Assembly: GCF_003710915.1 (NCBI RefSeq)
Contig: NZ_RHHR01000010.1
Coordinates: 398,214 to 462,213 of the forward strand
From: Brevibacillus invocatus
GTDB taxonomy: Bacteria; Bacillota; Bacilli; Brevibacillales; Brevibacillaceae
DNA: 64,000 nt
Direction of reading: 5' to 3'
Part shown: positions 43,148 to 52,281 of the stretch, piece by piece
How the letters are laid out: every line of letters begins with the position of its first letter
Position numbering within the stretch: the first letter of the stretch is position 1
Notes under the pieces: model-generated
Databases searched by the model: none
What the model was told of the DNA's origin: nothing
Seen by the model: only the letters and a program-made list of their open reading frames with translations
Made by a program: the position numbers and the translations under genes

Positions 43148-43178
43148 AAAGCCTTCCGTCCCTTTAGACGAAAGGCTT
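43148..43178 (-). terminator. Terminator of the amidoligase gene
   Basis: On the minus strand AAGCCTT.CGTC-TAAAGG-GACG.AAGGCTTTT, 20 bp after the stop. Confidence 0.8.
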
Positions 43179-43198
43179 GTAGCTATACCTTAATACCT

Positions 43199-44107
43199 CT
43201 ACTCCTTAACCTGCCGAACCATTTTCCATCCTTCAGAAGGTGGTTGAACCACATATTTGAAGGGCTTCCCCTCCTGATCCTCAATCGCGATCAAGATACC
43301 ATCTGGCACCGGTAAAATTTGAAGGATTTCCCCATCCTTTACAAGCTCACCCGCCAATTGTTTGACAGCCGGAATCAGGCCATCTTCCAACCAAAGCCGT
43401 TCCTGATACCAGCGTGGTATGGGGATGGGAGCTGGATATCCCCCAACCGGAGCCCCCAGCTCTATCGCCATTTTTCGCGGGTCGCGGGTAAGCTTGCGCC
43501 CCTCTCCGATTGCGGCAACAAAGCGAAGGCAAAATTCGATAGTATTCATGATCTCATCTTCGTTCAGCGATCCATTAGCATAACGAATCTCTACTGTCCC
43601 AATGTCAAACCAGGCAGCTGTGTTGATTCCGCACCTGTGGGATTGAGGACGTCCTGGACGAAGAACCGCTCTTTCAGATGGTTTGTCGACATAGCGCTTT
43701 CGTATGTCCTCTTTTACCGGCGGGCAATAGATCGTTCGATGCGGGCTGGTTTGCAACAACGACTGCATGGTTTCTTGGTACAAGAGCGCTGCGTCTAGTA
43801 AGGGGAGAATCATTTCTTGTCCCCATGCCTCCAAATCAATGTGGACATGAAGCCCGCAGCTCCAATTCACCCATGCCCCTTGAGCATGAAGCCGGTCAAG
43901 CATGACTCGTATTTGGTCACGTTCCTCCCACAATAGCGGTGGCGGCTTTATCTCACTGCCAGACTCTTCTCCTGTTTCGTCGATCTGCCGTTCATCCAAC
44001 GAGACCACCCAACCAGGCAACAACTCCAGACTTTCGGGGTCACCACCCACAAACTCCATTTCCACACCAAACCTAATCTTTTTCCAATCGATCGATTTTG
44101 GCCACAT
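43199..44107 (-). CDS. Stand-alone amidoligase-family enzyme
   Basis: A 302-residue soluble protein. RFGVEMEFVGG near residue 15, CGLHVHIDLEAWG near residue 87, TVEIRYANGSLNEDEIMNT near residue 175, and a Trp/His-poor C-terminal barrel are the marks of the amidoligase (COOH-NH2 ligase, GCS-like) superfamily, whose ATP-dependent members join amines to carboxylates of peptides or small molecules. The ATG at 44105-44107 is preferred, nine bases after GAGAGG. No ATP-grasp, peptidase or peptide precursor gene is next to it, so its substrate is unknown. It is a single-gene transcript. Confidence 0.75.
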   Translation of the reverse strand: MWPKSIDWKKIRFGVEMEFVGGDPESLELLPGWVVSLDERQIDETGEESGSEIKPPPLLWEERDQIRVMLDRLHAQGAWVNWSCGLHVHIDLEAWGQEMILPLLDAALLYQETMQSLLQTSPHRTIYCPPVKEDIRKRYVDKPSERAVLRPGRPQSHRCGINTAAWFDIGTVEIRYANGSLNEDEIMNTIEFCLRFVAAIGEGRKLTRDPRKMAIELGAPVGGYPAPIPIPRWYQERLWLEDGLIPAVKQLAGELVKDGEILQILPVPDGILIAIEDQEGKPFKYVVQPPSEGWKMVRQVKE

Positions 44108-44223
44108 GTCGAACATCCTCTCGTTTTCATTGAATTATCTTTTGGTTTCATGAAACGAGAGGAGGTGGAGCACGAGATTACCAGGGGATTCTTTCTTTTA
44201 TCATCGGGTTTCCTCCGTACATT

Positions 44224-44554
44224 TTATTTTTTCACAGCCCATTCCATGGAATCCATCCTGCTCTTGACATCTGCCAGCAGCAATCGTACCCTGTATCGGC
44301 TAGGGATAGCTGTTCTGTTGTTTGAGTGACAGCATAAACGCGTGGAATTTTTCCCAGGAATACTCAGGTGCAAACAAAATTCCCCCCAGCTCAATCTGCT
44401 CCAGTGATGCAATACTGTTTGGCAGCGCCCCTCCATTCTCATCCGTCAAAGCAGGTGTCCAGGTCGGAAAATTGAGACAGAGGATAAACAGAATCAGACA
44501 AGCCGTTATTCGCCTCATTCGTTTCCATGCATTGGTCGTTTTTCCCGTTTTCAT
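44224..44554 (-). pseudogene. Small exported protein, probably frameshifted
   Basis: From an ATG at 44554 a frame gives a signal-peptide-like start (RRITACLILFILCLNFP) and then IASLEQIELGGILFAPEYSW, KFHAFMLSLKQQ, and stops at 44300. In the adjacent frame the reading continues IPSRYRVRLLLADVKSRMD and SMEWAVKK to a stop at 44224, with good codon-like composition. A one-base shift near 44325-44335 would join them. It may be a decayed gene or an 84-residue protein with an unrelated downstream frame. Family not recognised. Confidence 0.4.
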
Positions 44555-44620
44555 ATCGCCATTATAAAGTCGATAAGGCGTTGAAACAATAGGAAGGAAG
44601 TGAGCTTCACCCTTCTACTG

Positions 44621-45769
44621 CTACCTCGGCACGCTGCTAACCAGCCAGCGATGAATACCTCCAATCAGGCACGCCCCAGCTGTCACAAAAAATGCGATGA
44701 AGTAGGAGTGATGCCAGTTGCCAAGCAATCCTGCAATAATCGGGCTAATAACAGCTCCCAAGGAAAGGACGGCTGAATAGACGCTGAAGACACTCCCGTA
44801 CAATTCTCTGGGCGAGTGGACCGTCAAGATTGTGGCAAGGGCTGGAAACAAGATACCGAAACATCCCCCCATGAAAAACATCATCACCTGGATCGGCACT
44901 GGGAGGCCAATGGCTAATACATACAGCAGGAGGCTTAGAACCCCGAAAGAAGCAAAAATCCGATTCTCGACCGATACTCGGTACAGCCAGAACTGGCTCA
45001 GAATGGCCAACGTACCCAAACCCTTCAGACTGAACAAAATTCCTGTAACTGCCGGAGACAGTCCTTGTCGCTGGATCAGCAACGGAACCTCATAAATAAT
45101 CGTCCCTTGCGCATACAGAACGGCAAAGCCGCCTAAAAATGCGGGATACAGCATTCTGTTCTCAAGCACGGCAACCAAACCCTTGTTTCCGGTCATTTGT
45201 ACTTTGGGCTGATACGCCATCCCGCCCTCCACTCGCTTGGGCAAGACCAGCCATGCAAATACGCCGACTGCAATCATCAGATAGCCAAGGATGACAAAGG
45301 ACTGTCCATAGCCAAACTGTACGGCTAAAAAGCTTCCCACCGCAGGAGAAATGATTCCGGCTGAAGTCAGCACCAATCCTTTTTGCCCCATCAATTTTCC
45401 CTGCTCCAGCTCAGTCCTGCCTGTCTCTCCCAGCATCGCTGAACAGGCAGGTGATACAAAAGCCATCAAGAAGCCGAGCATCAGGCGAAAAGCAAAAAAA
45501 CCTTCCGTGCTTTTGACGACCCCTTGGCCGATCAGCATAAATCCAGCCAGTATCAAACCGCCACCGATGAACCACTTTTTCGGAAAACGGTCCAGAAACG
45601 GCCCGGCCAACAGGTTGCCTGTCAGGTTGCTTATGGCATATGCGCCCAGGACAAAGCCGATCACGGCGGCAGATACCCCGAGAATATTCAAATACGGCGC
45701 CAGCAACGGCGTCTGGGCATGCATGTCAAAGGCTACGACGAACAGCACGACAAACAGGAGAACCCTCAT
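44621..45769 (-). CDS. MFS transporter
   Basis: A 382-residue twelve-helix permease. FDMHAQTPLLAPYLNILG in helix 1, GPFLDRFPKKWFIGGG as motif A after helix 2 and GQKGLVLTSAGIISPAVGS in helix 5 fit the drug-efflux part of the MFS. The start MRVLLFVV is set by GAGGAGGGG. No regulator is adjacent. Substrate unknown. Confidence 0.85.
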   Translation of the reverse strand: MRVLLFVVLFVVAFDMHAQTPLLAPYLNILGVSAAVIGFVLGAYAISNLTGNLLAGPFLDRFPKKWFIGGGLILAGFMLIGQGVVKSTEGFFAFRLMLGFLMAFVSPACSAMLGETGRTELEQGKLMGQKGLVLTSAGIISPAVGSFLAVQFGYGQSFVILGYLMIAVGVFAWLVLPKRVEGGMAYQPKVQMTGNKGLVAVLENRMLYPAFLGGFAVLYAQGTIIYEVPLLIQRQGLSPAVTGILFSLKGLGTLAILSQFWLYRVSVENRIFASFGVLSLLLYVLAIGLPVPIQVMMFFMGGCFGILFPALATILTVHSPRELYGSVFSVYSAVLSLGAVISPIIAGLLGNWHHSYFIAFFVTAGACLIGGIHRWLVSSVPR

Positions 45770-45890
45770 GGTATCCCCCTCCTCTTCATGATCGACCGAT
45801 CTTTGTCCCAGTATATGAGGAGAGTCGTCCAAGTAGGATAAAAAACCTTTCACAAGCTTAGTGCTTATAGATTCCTACACGTCAAAAAAA

Positions 45891-45928
45891 CAAAAAGAGC
45901 CTCGCAGACAAGTGCGAGACCCTCTTTT
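45891..45928 (-). terminator. Terminator of prfC
   Basis: AAAGAG.CTCGCA-GACAAG-TGCGAG..CTCTTTT; on the minus strand T-rich sequence follows. Confidence 0.8.
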
Positions 45929-45948
45929 CATAGCATGGTAAGTCCACT

Positions 45949-47547
45949 TTAGGACATATTGGGTTTCAAACCAAGTGAGCTTTCGTGGAACTTGACGTTT
46001 GGATATTTATCCACCGCCACGCGCAGCTGATATTCACTTTCAAACAGCATGACCGGACGGCCATATCGGTCGGACACGATCTTGTTTTTGAGAGCGTCCA
46101 GAGCCGATTTTTCCCCTTCCAGCCAACGAGCGATCTGGAATGGCATCCGGGTCAGCATGATATCTACACCGTACTCTGCCTTCAGCCGGTATTCCAGAAC
46201 CTCGAACTGCAAGACCCCGACCACGCCCAAAATCAGTTCTTCCATCGGATAGGTACGGAACAGCTGCACCGTCCCTTCTTCTGTCAGCTGCATGATTCCT
46301 TTTTGGAATTGCTTGTGCTTCATAGCATCCTTCACCATGACCTTGGAGAAAAACTCCGGAGAGAAATGAGGCATTTCTTCATATTCAAAGGTTTGCCCCA
46401 CACACAAGGTGTCTCCGATCTGGAAAATTCCCGGGTCGAACAAGCCGATCACGTCGCCAGCGTAGGATTCATCGACAATCTCCCGGTCTTGTGCCATAAA
46501 CTGCACAGGCTGAGCCAGCTTGATATCCTTGCCGAGCCGTACATGCTTCACTGACATCCCCCGTTCAAATTTGCCGGAACAAATCCGCAGGAATGCGATA
46601 CGGTCACGGTGAGCAGGATTCATATTCGCCTGGATTTTAAAAATAAAGCCGGAAAAGAAGTTGGACTCTGGATCAATCAAGCCCGCTGTGCTCTTCTTCG
46701 GTGATGGCGGCGGTGCCATATGCAAAAAGTTGTCCAGGAAGGTCTGTACACCAAAGTTGTTGATCGCACTGCCGAAGAATACAGGGGTCAGCTCTCCTTT
46801 GTTGATCAGCTCCATGTTGAACTCGTCTCCAGCCACATCGAGCAAGGAAATCTCATCCTGAAGCTGCTGCCAGAGGTCTGCCCCGACACGCTCGCCAATA
46901 AGCGGGTCTTCTGCTCCTTCTACTGGAAAGAAGGAAATCTCGTCATGATCGGAGTTGTTTTGGTACAGCTCCACGCGAGATTTGTGGCGATCGTATACGC
47001 CACTGAAGTAGTTCCCCATGCCAATCGGCCAATTCATCGGGTATGAACGAATGCCCAAGACGTTTTCCAGCTCCTCCAAGAGCTCAAACGGATCCTTCCC
47101 GTGACGGTCCAATTTGTTGACAAAGGTAAAGATCGGGATACCACGCATCCGACAAACCTTGAACAGCTTGATCGTCTGGGCCTCCACCCCTTTGGCTACG
47201 TCGATGATCATTACCGCCGCATCAGCAGCAGTCAAAGTCCGATACGTATCCTCACTAAAGTCCTGGTGACCAGGTGTATCCAATATATTGATATGGTGAC
47301 CCTTGTATTCAAAATCCATCGCACTGGAGGTGACGGAGATTCCACGTTTTTTCTCGATATCCATCCAGTCAGAGGTGGCATGCTTGGAGTTTTTACGTCC
47401 TTTCACCACACCCGCTTCACGGATGGCTCCACCGTAGTAGAGCAGTTTTTCTGTCATGGTCGTTTTACCCGCGTCCGGGTGGGAAATAATGGCGAAGGTA
47501 CGCCGCTTTGCAATCTCATTTCCCCATAGTGGATTGGTTTGACTCAT
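45949..47547 (-). CDS. prfC: Peptide chain release factor 3
   Basis: A 532-residue translational GTPase that recycles RF1/RF2. G1 ISHPDAGKTTMTEKLL, G2 region KKRGISVTSSAMDF, G3 DTPGHQDFSEDTYRTL and G4 NKLDR are intact; the C-terminal domains II and III (VGVLQFEVLEYRLKAEYGVD) are those of RF3 rather than EF-G. The ATG at 47545-47547 is seven bases after AGGAGA; an ATG six bases upstream is too close to it. Confidence 0.95.
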   Translation of the reverse strand: MSQTNPLWGNEIAKRRTFAIISHPDAGKTTMTEKLLYYGGAIREAGVVKGRKNSKHATSDWMDIEKKRGISVTSSAMDFEYKGHHINILDTPGHQDFSEDTYRTLTAADAAVMIIDVAKGVEAQTIKLFKVCRMRGIPIFTFVNKLDRHGKDPFELLEELENVLGIRSYPMNWPIGMGNYFSGVYDRHKSRVELYQNNSDHDEISFFPVEGAEDPLIGERVGADLWQQLQDEISLLDVAGDEFNMELINKGELTPVFFGSAINNFGVQTFLDNFLHMAPPPSPKKSTAGLIDPESNFFSGFIFKIQANMNPAHRDRIAFLRICSGKFERGMSVKHVRLGKDIKLAQPVQFMAQDREIVDESYAGDVIGLFDPGIFQIGDTLCVGQTFEYEEMPHFSPEFFSKVMVKDAMKHKQFQKGIMQLTEEGTVQLFRTYPMEELILGVVGVLQFEVLEYRLKAEYGVDIMLTRMPFQIARWLEGEKSALDALKNKIVSDRYGRPVMLFESEYQLRVAVDKYPNVKFHESSLGLKPNMS

Positions 47548-47731
47548 CTTCATTCTCCTGTCATCGTCATTCGTATTCGCAGCCTCATTTTATTCCCTTA
47601 CCGATTATACCGACAAATGCTCCATGCATCTACCTAGTAATTTTTTAGCAAACCGTTATAATGATAGTAGTAAAAATTTTTTGAACGCAGCTAAGACTAC
47701 ATACGCATCCATTTTAACAAGGAGGGAACTC

Positions 47732-49252
47732 ATGACTACAAGTTTGGAAAACCGTGTTTCGGCTTTTCGCGATTTCGTCAAAAAAATATCGAGCTACAAC
47801 CAGGCTCTTGCTGTCCTTCATTGGGATATGCGGACACAGGCTCCACGCAAAGGTATGGAAGCTCGTTCCGAAGTGATTGGTACACTTTCCGCTGAACAGT
47901 TCAAATTGGCTACCTCGAAAGAAATGGAAGCCTTTCTGGATGAACTCGGTGCAAGTGATACGCTTGCTTCCCTAGATCCGGTCACTCGCCATACCGTCCT
48001 TGAATGCAAAAAGGAATTTGATCGCAACAAGCTGATACCGGCTGAAACGTATCAGCAATTCGTCGTCCTCACCTCCCAGGCAGAAACCATCTGGGAAGAA
48101 GCACGTGAAAAAAACGATTTCAGCATGTTCCAGCCTTATCTGGAGAAAATCGTGGATTTCCAGCTCAAGTTCATTGAGTTCTGGGGCAATGACGGGAAGA
48201 ACAAATACAATACGTTGCTGGATCTGTATGAACCAGGGATGACAGTCGAACAGCTGGATGCCATTTTTGCTACCCTGCGGGAAAAAACCGTTGATCTGGT
48301 AGCGGCAATCGCACAGTCGCCGAACAAACCGGATACTTCTGCTTTAACCAAGCACTTCCCGATCGCCGAGCAGGATGCTTTTAGCCGTTTTGTGCTAAAG
48401 AAAATCGGTTACGACTTCCAAGCAGGTCGGATGGATCGCAGCGTACATCCTTTCTGCACTTCTTTTAACCCTGGAGACGTACGGATTACCACCCGTTTTG
48501 ACGAAAATGATTTCAACAACGCCTTGTTCAGCTGTATTCATGAAGCGGGTCACGCCATGTACGAGCAGAACATCGATCCAGAACTTCTGTTCACACCGCT
48601 ATGTGATGGTACCTCGATGGGCATCCATGAGTCGCAGTCTCGTTATTGGGAGAACATGGTCGGACGTAGTCTTCCTTTCTGGAAAGGCATGTACAGTGAG
48701 CTTCTCAGCGCATTCCCTGCCCAATTTGAGGGAGTCAGCTTAGACAGCTTTTATCGGGCGATCAACGAGGTCACTCCATCCTTCATCCGCACCGAATCCG
48801 ACGAAGTCACCTACAATCTGCATGTGATGATTCGCTATGAAATTGAAAAAGGTCTGATCAATGGTACTTTGAAGGTCGCTGACCTGCCGACCATCTGGAA
48901 CGAAAAAATGGAGGAATATCTGGGCGTCGTCCCTCCTACGGATACCCTGGGCGTTTTGCAGGATGTCCACTGGGCTGGCGGCAGCTTCGGCTACTTCCCA
49001 ACGTATTCACTCGGCAACGTCTATGCTGCTCAGTTTGCCCATGTGATGCAGCAGGAAATCAAGGACTACGAAGAATTGATCGAGAGCGGGGATTTTACGC
49101 CAATCCGTGAATGGCTCAAAGAAAAAATCCATCAGCACGGCAAGATGAAGAGCCCTCGCGAACTGGTGGAAGCCATCACGGGTGAAGGTACAAATGCAAC
49201 TTACCTCGTGGATTACCTCGTCAAAAAATACAGCGACATCTACAAACTGTAA
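47732..49252 (+). CDS. M32 family metallocarboxypeptidase
   Basis: A 506-residue zinc carboxypeptidase, like B. subtilis YpwA. Zinc motif H270-E-A-G-H274 with HESQSRYWENMVGRS about 30 residues on (third ligand Glu), and DPVTRHTVL, DVRITTRFDE and TPSFIRTESDEVTYNLHV blocks are family marks. AAGGAGGG precedes the ATG. A TATAAT box at 47657-47662 lies about 70 bp upstream. It trims C-terminal residues of peptides in the cytoplasm. Confidence 0.95.
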   Translation: MTTSLENRVSAFRDFVKKISSYNQALAVLHWDMRTQAPRKGMEARSEVIGTLSAEQFKLATSKEMEAFLDELGASDTLASLDPVTRHTVLECKKEFDRNKLIPAETYQQFVVLTSQAETIWEEAREKNDFSMFQPYLEKIVDFQLKFIEFWGNDGKNKYNTLLDLYEPGMTVEQLDAIFATLREKTVDLVAAIAQSPNKPDTSALTKHFPIAEQDAFSRFVLKKIGYDFQAGRMDRSVHPFCTSFNPGDVRITTRFDENDFNNALFSCIHEAGHAMYEQNIDPELLFTPLCDGTSMGIHESQSRYWENMVGRSLPFWKGMYSELLSAFPAQFEGVSLDSFYRAINEVTPSFIRTESDEVTYNLHVMIRYEIEKGLINGTLKVADLPTIWNEKMEEYLGVVPPTDTLGVLQDVHWAGGSFGYFPTYSLGNVYAAQFAHVMQQEIKDYEELIESGDFTPIREWLKEKIHQHGKMKSPRELVEAITGEGTNATYLVDYLVKKYSDIYKL

Positions 49253-49286
49253 TTCAGCGAACAACGTGCACAGCCTTAAATGTAGA

Positions 49287-49330
49287 ATGGATAGAGATCT
49301 CGGAGAATACCTGAGCCTCTATCCATTTTT
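49287..49330 (+). terminator. Terminator of the M32 carboxypeptidase gene
   Basis: ATGGATAGAG pairs with CTCTATCCAT, then TTTTTC. Confidence 0.75.
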
Positions 49331-49472
49331 CTTTCGCCTGAAATCGCTTCCTTTTTGTTCACGTTCTCTCCACCATTTCTTCACGCCTTATTCACACCTC
49401 CCTAACCAAATACATTCCATTTAGGAGTATGATGAGTATGTAAAACATTTCCACCAAGTGAGGGGAATCCTT

Positions 49473-49616
49473 ATGATCCAATCGTTGTCACGCTGGCTAT
49501 GGGGCAAAGAAGAACAGGAAGTCGTTCCTTTTGAATCGAAAAAATACGTCCGAAATGAAATGGAGCAATTCCATCTGCATGAACCCGAGCAAATGCTTCC
49601 TTACCCTCAGCTGTAA
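49473..49616 (+). CDS. Small 47-residue hypothetical protein
   Basis: MIQSLSRWLWGKEEQEVVPF followed by a charged helix and the end EQMLPYPQL. GAGGGG lies seven bases before the ATG and a terminator follows at 49657. No hydrophobic segment apart from the Trp-rich N-terminus. Not recognised; the good ribosome site and own terminator suggest a real gene. Confidence 0.5.
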   Translation: MIQSLSRWLWGKEEQEVVPFESKKYVRNEMEQFHLHEPEQMLPYPQL

Positions 49617-49656
49617 GAGAGCTAGTAAGCGAGCCAAAAATTCGAAATGATCATAT

Positions 49657-49687
49657 GAAAAAGCTGCCCGATACGGCAGCTTTTTTT
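49657..49687 (+). terminator. Terminator of the small gene
   Basis: AAAAAGCTGCC-CGATAC-GGCAGCTTTTTTT. Confidence 0.85.
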
Positions 49688-49744
49688 GCTGCTTCCAGCA
49701 GACGTTATCGGATGTGCTACAATGTCAGAACAGGAGGTGTTCAC

Positions 49745-50323
49745 TTGGTCGATTTCACAGATAAATGGTTGCCTACCTACATTCGCCGCGATCTTGCCGT
49801 CTTGTTTTGCGGAATCAACCCTGGACGTGTGTCAGCTACGGCTGGCTTTCATTATGCCAATCCAGCCAACCTGTTTTGGCGCGGTTTATATGAGGGTGGC
49901 CTGACTCCTCGCAAGCTTTTGCCCGAGGAAACGGCTTTACTGCTGGACTACCATTACGGTATTACCGATCTGGTTTCACGCCCTACCCGCTCATCCGCTG
50001 ACTTGCGTGAGGAAGATTATTCCCTTGGTGCCGAGCAATTCGTTCAGATGGTCCAAACCTACCGTCCTCGTGTCATCTGCTTCAACGGCATTACTGCCTT
50101 CCGCCATGCAAGTGGTCAAAAGAAGGGCGACGTTATTCTAGGTATACAGCCCCAACGTTATTTTTCAACGCAGGACTGGGCTGGCAGTTATGTTTTTGTC
50201 ATTCCATCAACCAGTGGAGCCAATGCCTCTTTTACCCGTGAGGAGCGACTGGCGATGTTTGGACAGCTCAGTCTCTTCCTACGAGAACAGGGCTGGCATC
50301 CCCTACATGCACAGACGAATTAA
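49745..50323 (+). CDS. mug: G/U mismatch-specific DNA glycosylase (MUG/TDG family)
   Basis: A 192-residue enzyme of the uracil-DNA glycosylase superfamily. LFCGINPGR near residue 20 is the MUG active-site loop (GINPG), and the second loop is VIPSTSGANASFTREER. It removes U or T opposite G. Start is TTG after AGGAGGTG; in-frame ATGs upstream lie before a terminator. Length is usual for MUG. Confidence 0.87.
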   Translation: MVDFTDKWLPTYIRRDLAVLFCGINPGRVSATAGFHYANPANLFWRGLYEGGLTPRKLLPEETALLLDYHYGITDLVSRPTRSSADLREEDYSLGAEQFVQMVQTYRPRVICFNGITAFRHASGQKKGDVILGIQPQRYFSTQDWAGSYVFVIPSTSGANASFTREERLAMFGQLSLFLREQGWHPLHAQTN

Positions 50324-50360
50324 AAGAGGTCCAGCGTCTGAATGAGTGCCGGACCTCTTG
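50323..50360. terminator. Bidirectional terminator between mug and the yitJ-like gene
   Basis: AAGAGGTCC pairs with GGACCTCTT around an 18-base loop. Confidence 0.7.
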
Positions 50361-50376
50361 TTACTATCTTTTTCGA

Positions 50377-52245
50377 TTACCCTTGCACAGGCACCTTCAA
50401 CTGTGCACTTTGCTGACGAACATATTGGATCAGCTCTGTTGCCATCGAATAGTAGTTAAACGGCGTAATCAGATAGATTCCCTGGAAGTAGCGGACAGCT
50501 GTATCCAGCAATTCTTTGGCGATCTGAATGCCTTCCCGTCTCGCATCCTCCCCTTGAACGCGCTTCATTCGTTCCAAGGCTTCAGGAGAAAGCTTGATAC
50601 CCGGCACCTCGTTGTGCAGGAACTCCGCATTTCGGGAGCTGGTCAATGGCATGATGCCGATAAATACAGGAATTCCGATATGCTTCGTCGCTTCATAGAC
50701 GACCTTGATCGACTCGGCATCGTAGACAGGCTGTGTCATGATGTAGTCCGCTCCTGCCTCCACCTTCTTTTCCAAACGTGCGATTGCCGCATCGATTTGC
50801 CTGACGTTGGGATTAAAAGCAGCCCCCACAATGAACTGCGCGTTTTGCTTCAAAGGCCTTCCGGAAAAGGAGACTCCTTCATTCAACTGCTTCACCATGC
50901 GAATCAGATCAAAGGACGTCACATCAAATACAGAGCTCGCCCCTGGCAGGTCGCCAAAACGAGAAGGATCGCCGGTGATGACCAGAATCTGGTCGATGCC
51001 TAATGCGTGCAGACCCATCAGATGGGATTGCTGACCGATCAGATTGCGGTCGCGGCAAGCCAGATGCAACAACGGGTCGATTCCGTACCTGCTCTTCATC
51101 ATCGCTCCCAAGGCCATATTGCTCATCCTTACCGTCGCCAGGGAATTGTCGGCGAGAGTAATAGCGTCTGCACCAGCCTTGTGCAGCTCACAGCATCCTT
51201 CGAGGAACGAATCCGCATCCAGATCACGAGGCGGGTCGAACTCAACGATAATCGTCGTACCGGACTTTACCTTGTCTACGATACTCGGCCGATCCTGATC
51301 ACGTACACTGGTCACAGAAACCAATGGTCTTTCACCCGGAACTTCGTCTGGATTGGTACGCGCTTGCGGCTCGAGGGATTCCAACGCATCTGCCATCGCT
51401 TTGACATGCTCAGGAGTCGTCCCACAACAACCCCCAATCAGTCGGATTCCTTGCTCTCTTAAACGCAACGCACTTTGGCCAAAATACTCCGCCGTCGATT
51501 TGTACGCGTACTCCCCGTCTGTCATGCCCAGACGACCTGCGTTTGGAAAGGCAGACAAGAGTGCATCCTTGGGTGCCTGAACGGTTTCAAAGGAACGAAG
51601 AATCTCCGCAGGGCCGAGACGACAGTTGAGTCCGATAATATCTGCTCCCGCTGTTTTCAGTTGGGCAAATGCTTCTGTAAGCGAATAGCCATCACGCGTT
51701 CTTCCCACTTCCAGCGTAGCGAGCTGGGTGATCAGCGGGAGTGGGGTCAAAGGTCGAATCACTTCAATGGCAAGCAGCAGCTCCTCCAGATCCAGAAAGG
51801 TTTCCAGAATCAATCCATCTACCCCTGCATGCAGTAAAGCAATCGCCTGCTCTTCATACTGATCCCGATATTCGTCCAGCACTTTTTTGCGCACCCGACC
51901 AGCCAAGATCGAACCAATGCTTCCGGCTACATAAGCATCTCCCTGCGCCGCTTCTCGTGCAAGTGAAACGGCTTGACGGTTAATACGCGTCACTTTATGC
52001 TCCATTCCATAGCGTGACAATGAATCTCGATTTGCCGAATACGTGTTGGTTTCCAGAAGGCGCGCTCCAGCCTGATAGTATGAGTCGTGTACTTCATGCA
52101 CCAATCTGGGATTGGACAAACACAGCTCCTCAAAGCTGACACCCACGGGGACGCCCAGTCTATGCAACTGGGTCGCCATCGCTCCGTCTCCAACCAGCAA
52201 ATGATCTTGCAAGTATTCTCTTAAATCTTGCTTGCTCGTCGTCAA
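50377..52245 (-). CDS. yitJ: Bifunctional homocysteine S-methyltransferase / methylenetetrahydrofolate reductase
   Basis: A 622-residue fusion. Residues about 10-290 form the Hcy-binding domain with zinc cysteines in GLNCRLGP and IGGCCGTTPEH; residues about 325-610 form the MetF-type flavoprotein (GTTIIVEFDPPRDLD; ILVITGDPSRFGD; ADYIMTQPVYDAE). It makes 5-methyl-THF and may also methylate homocysteine. I place the start at the TTG 52243-52245, with AGAAGGG six bases ahead; the upstream ATG has no such site. It follows metH by 36 bp and is thus under the same SAM riboswitch. Confidence 0.9.
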   Translation of the reverse strand: MTTSKQDLREYLQDHLLVGDGAMATQLHRLGVPVGVSFEELCLSNPRLVHEVHDSYYQAGARLLETNTYSANRDSLSRYGMEHKVTRINRQAVSLAREAAQGDAYVAGSIGSILAGRVRKKVLDEYRDQYEEQAIALLHAGVDGLILETFLDLEELLLAIEVIRPLTPLPLITQLATLEVGRTRDGYSLTEAFAQLKTAGADIIGLNCRLGPAEILRSFETVQAPKDALLSAFPNAGRLGMTDGEYAYKSTAEYFGQSALRLREQGIRLIGGCCGTTPEHVKAMADALESLEPQARTNPDEVPGERPLVSVTSVRDQDRPSIVDKVKSGTTIIVEFDPPRDLDADSFLEGCCELHKAGADAITLADNSLATVRMSNMALGAMMKSRYGIDPLLHLACRDRNLIGQQSHLMGLHALGIDQILVITGDPSRFGDLPGASSVFDVTSFDLIRMVKQLNEGVSFSGRPLKQNAQFIVGAAFNPNVRQIDAAIARLEKKVEAGADYIMTQPVYDAESIKVVYEATKHIGIPVFIGIMPLTSSRNAEFLHNEVPGIKLSPEALERMKRVQGEDARREGIQIAKELLDTAVRYFQGIYLITPFNYYSMATELIQYVRQQSAQLKVPVQG

Positions 52246-52281
52246 CCTGATCCCTTCTCTCCGTTGAATCATCTCTATCTT

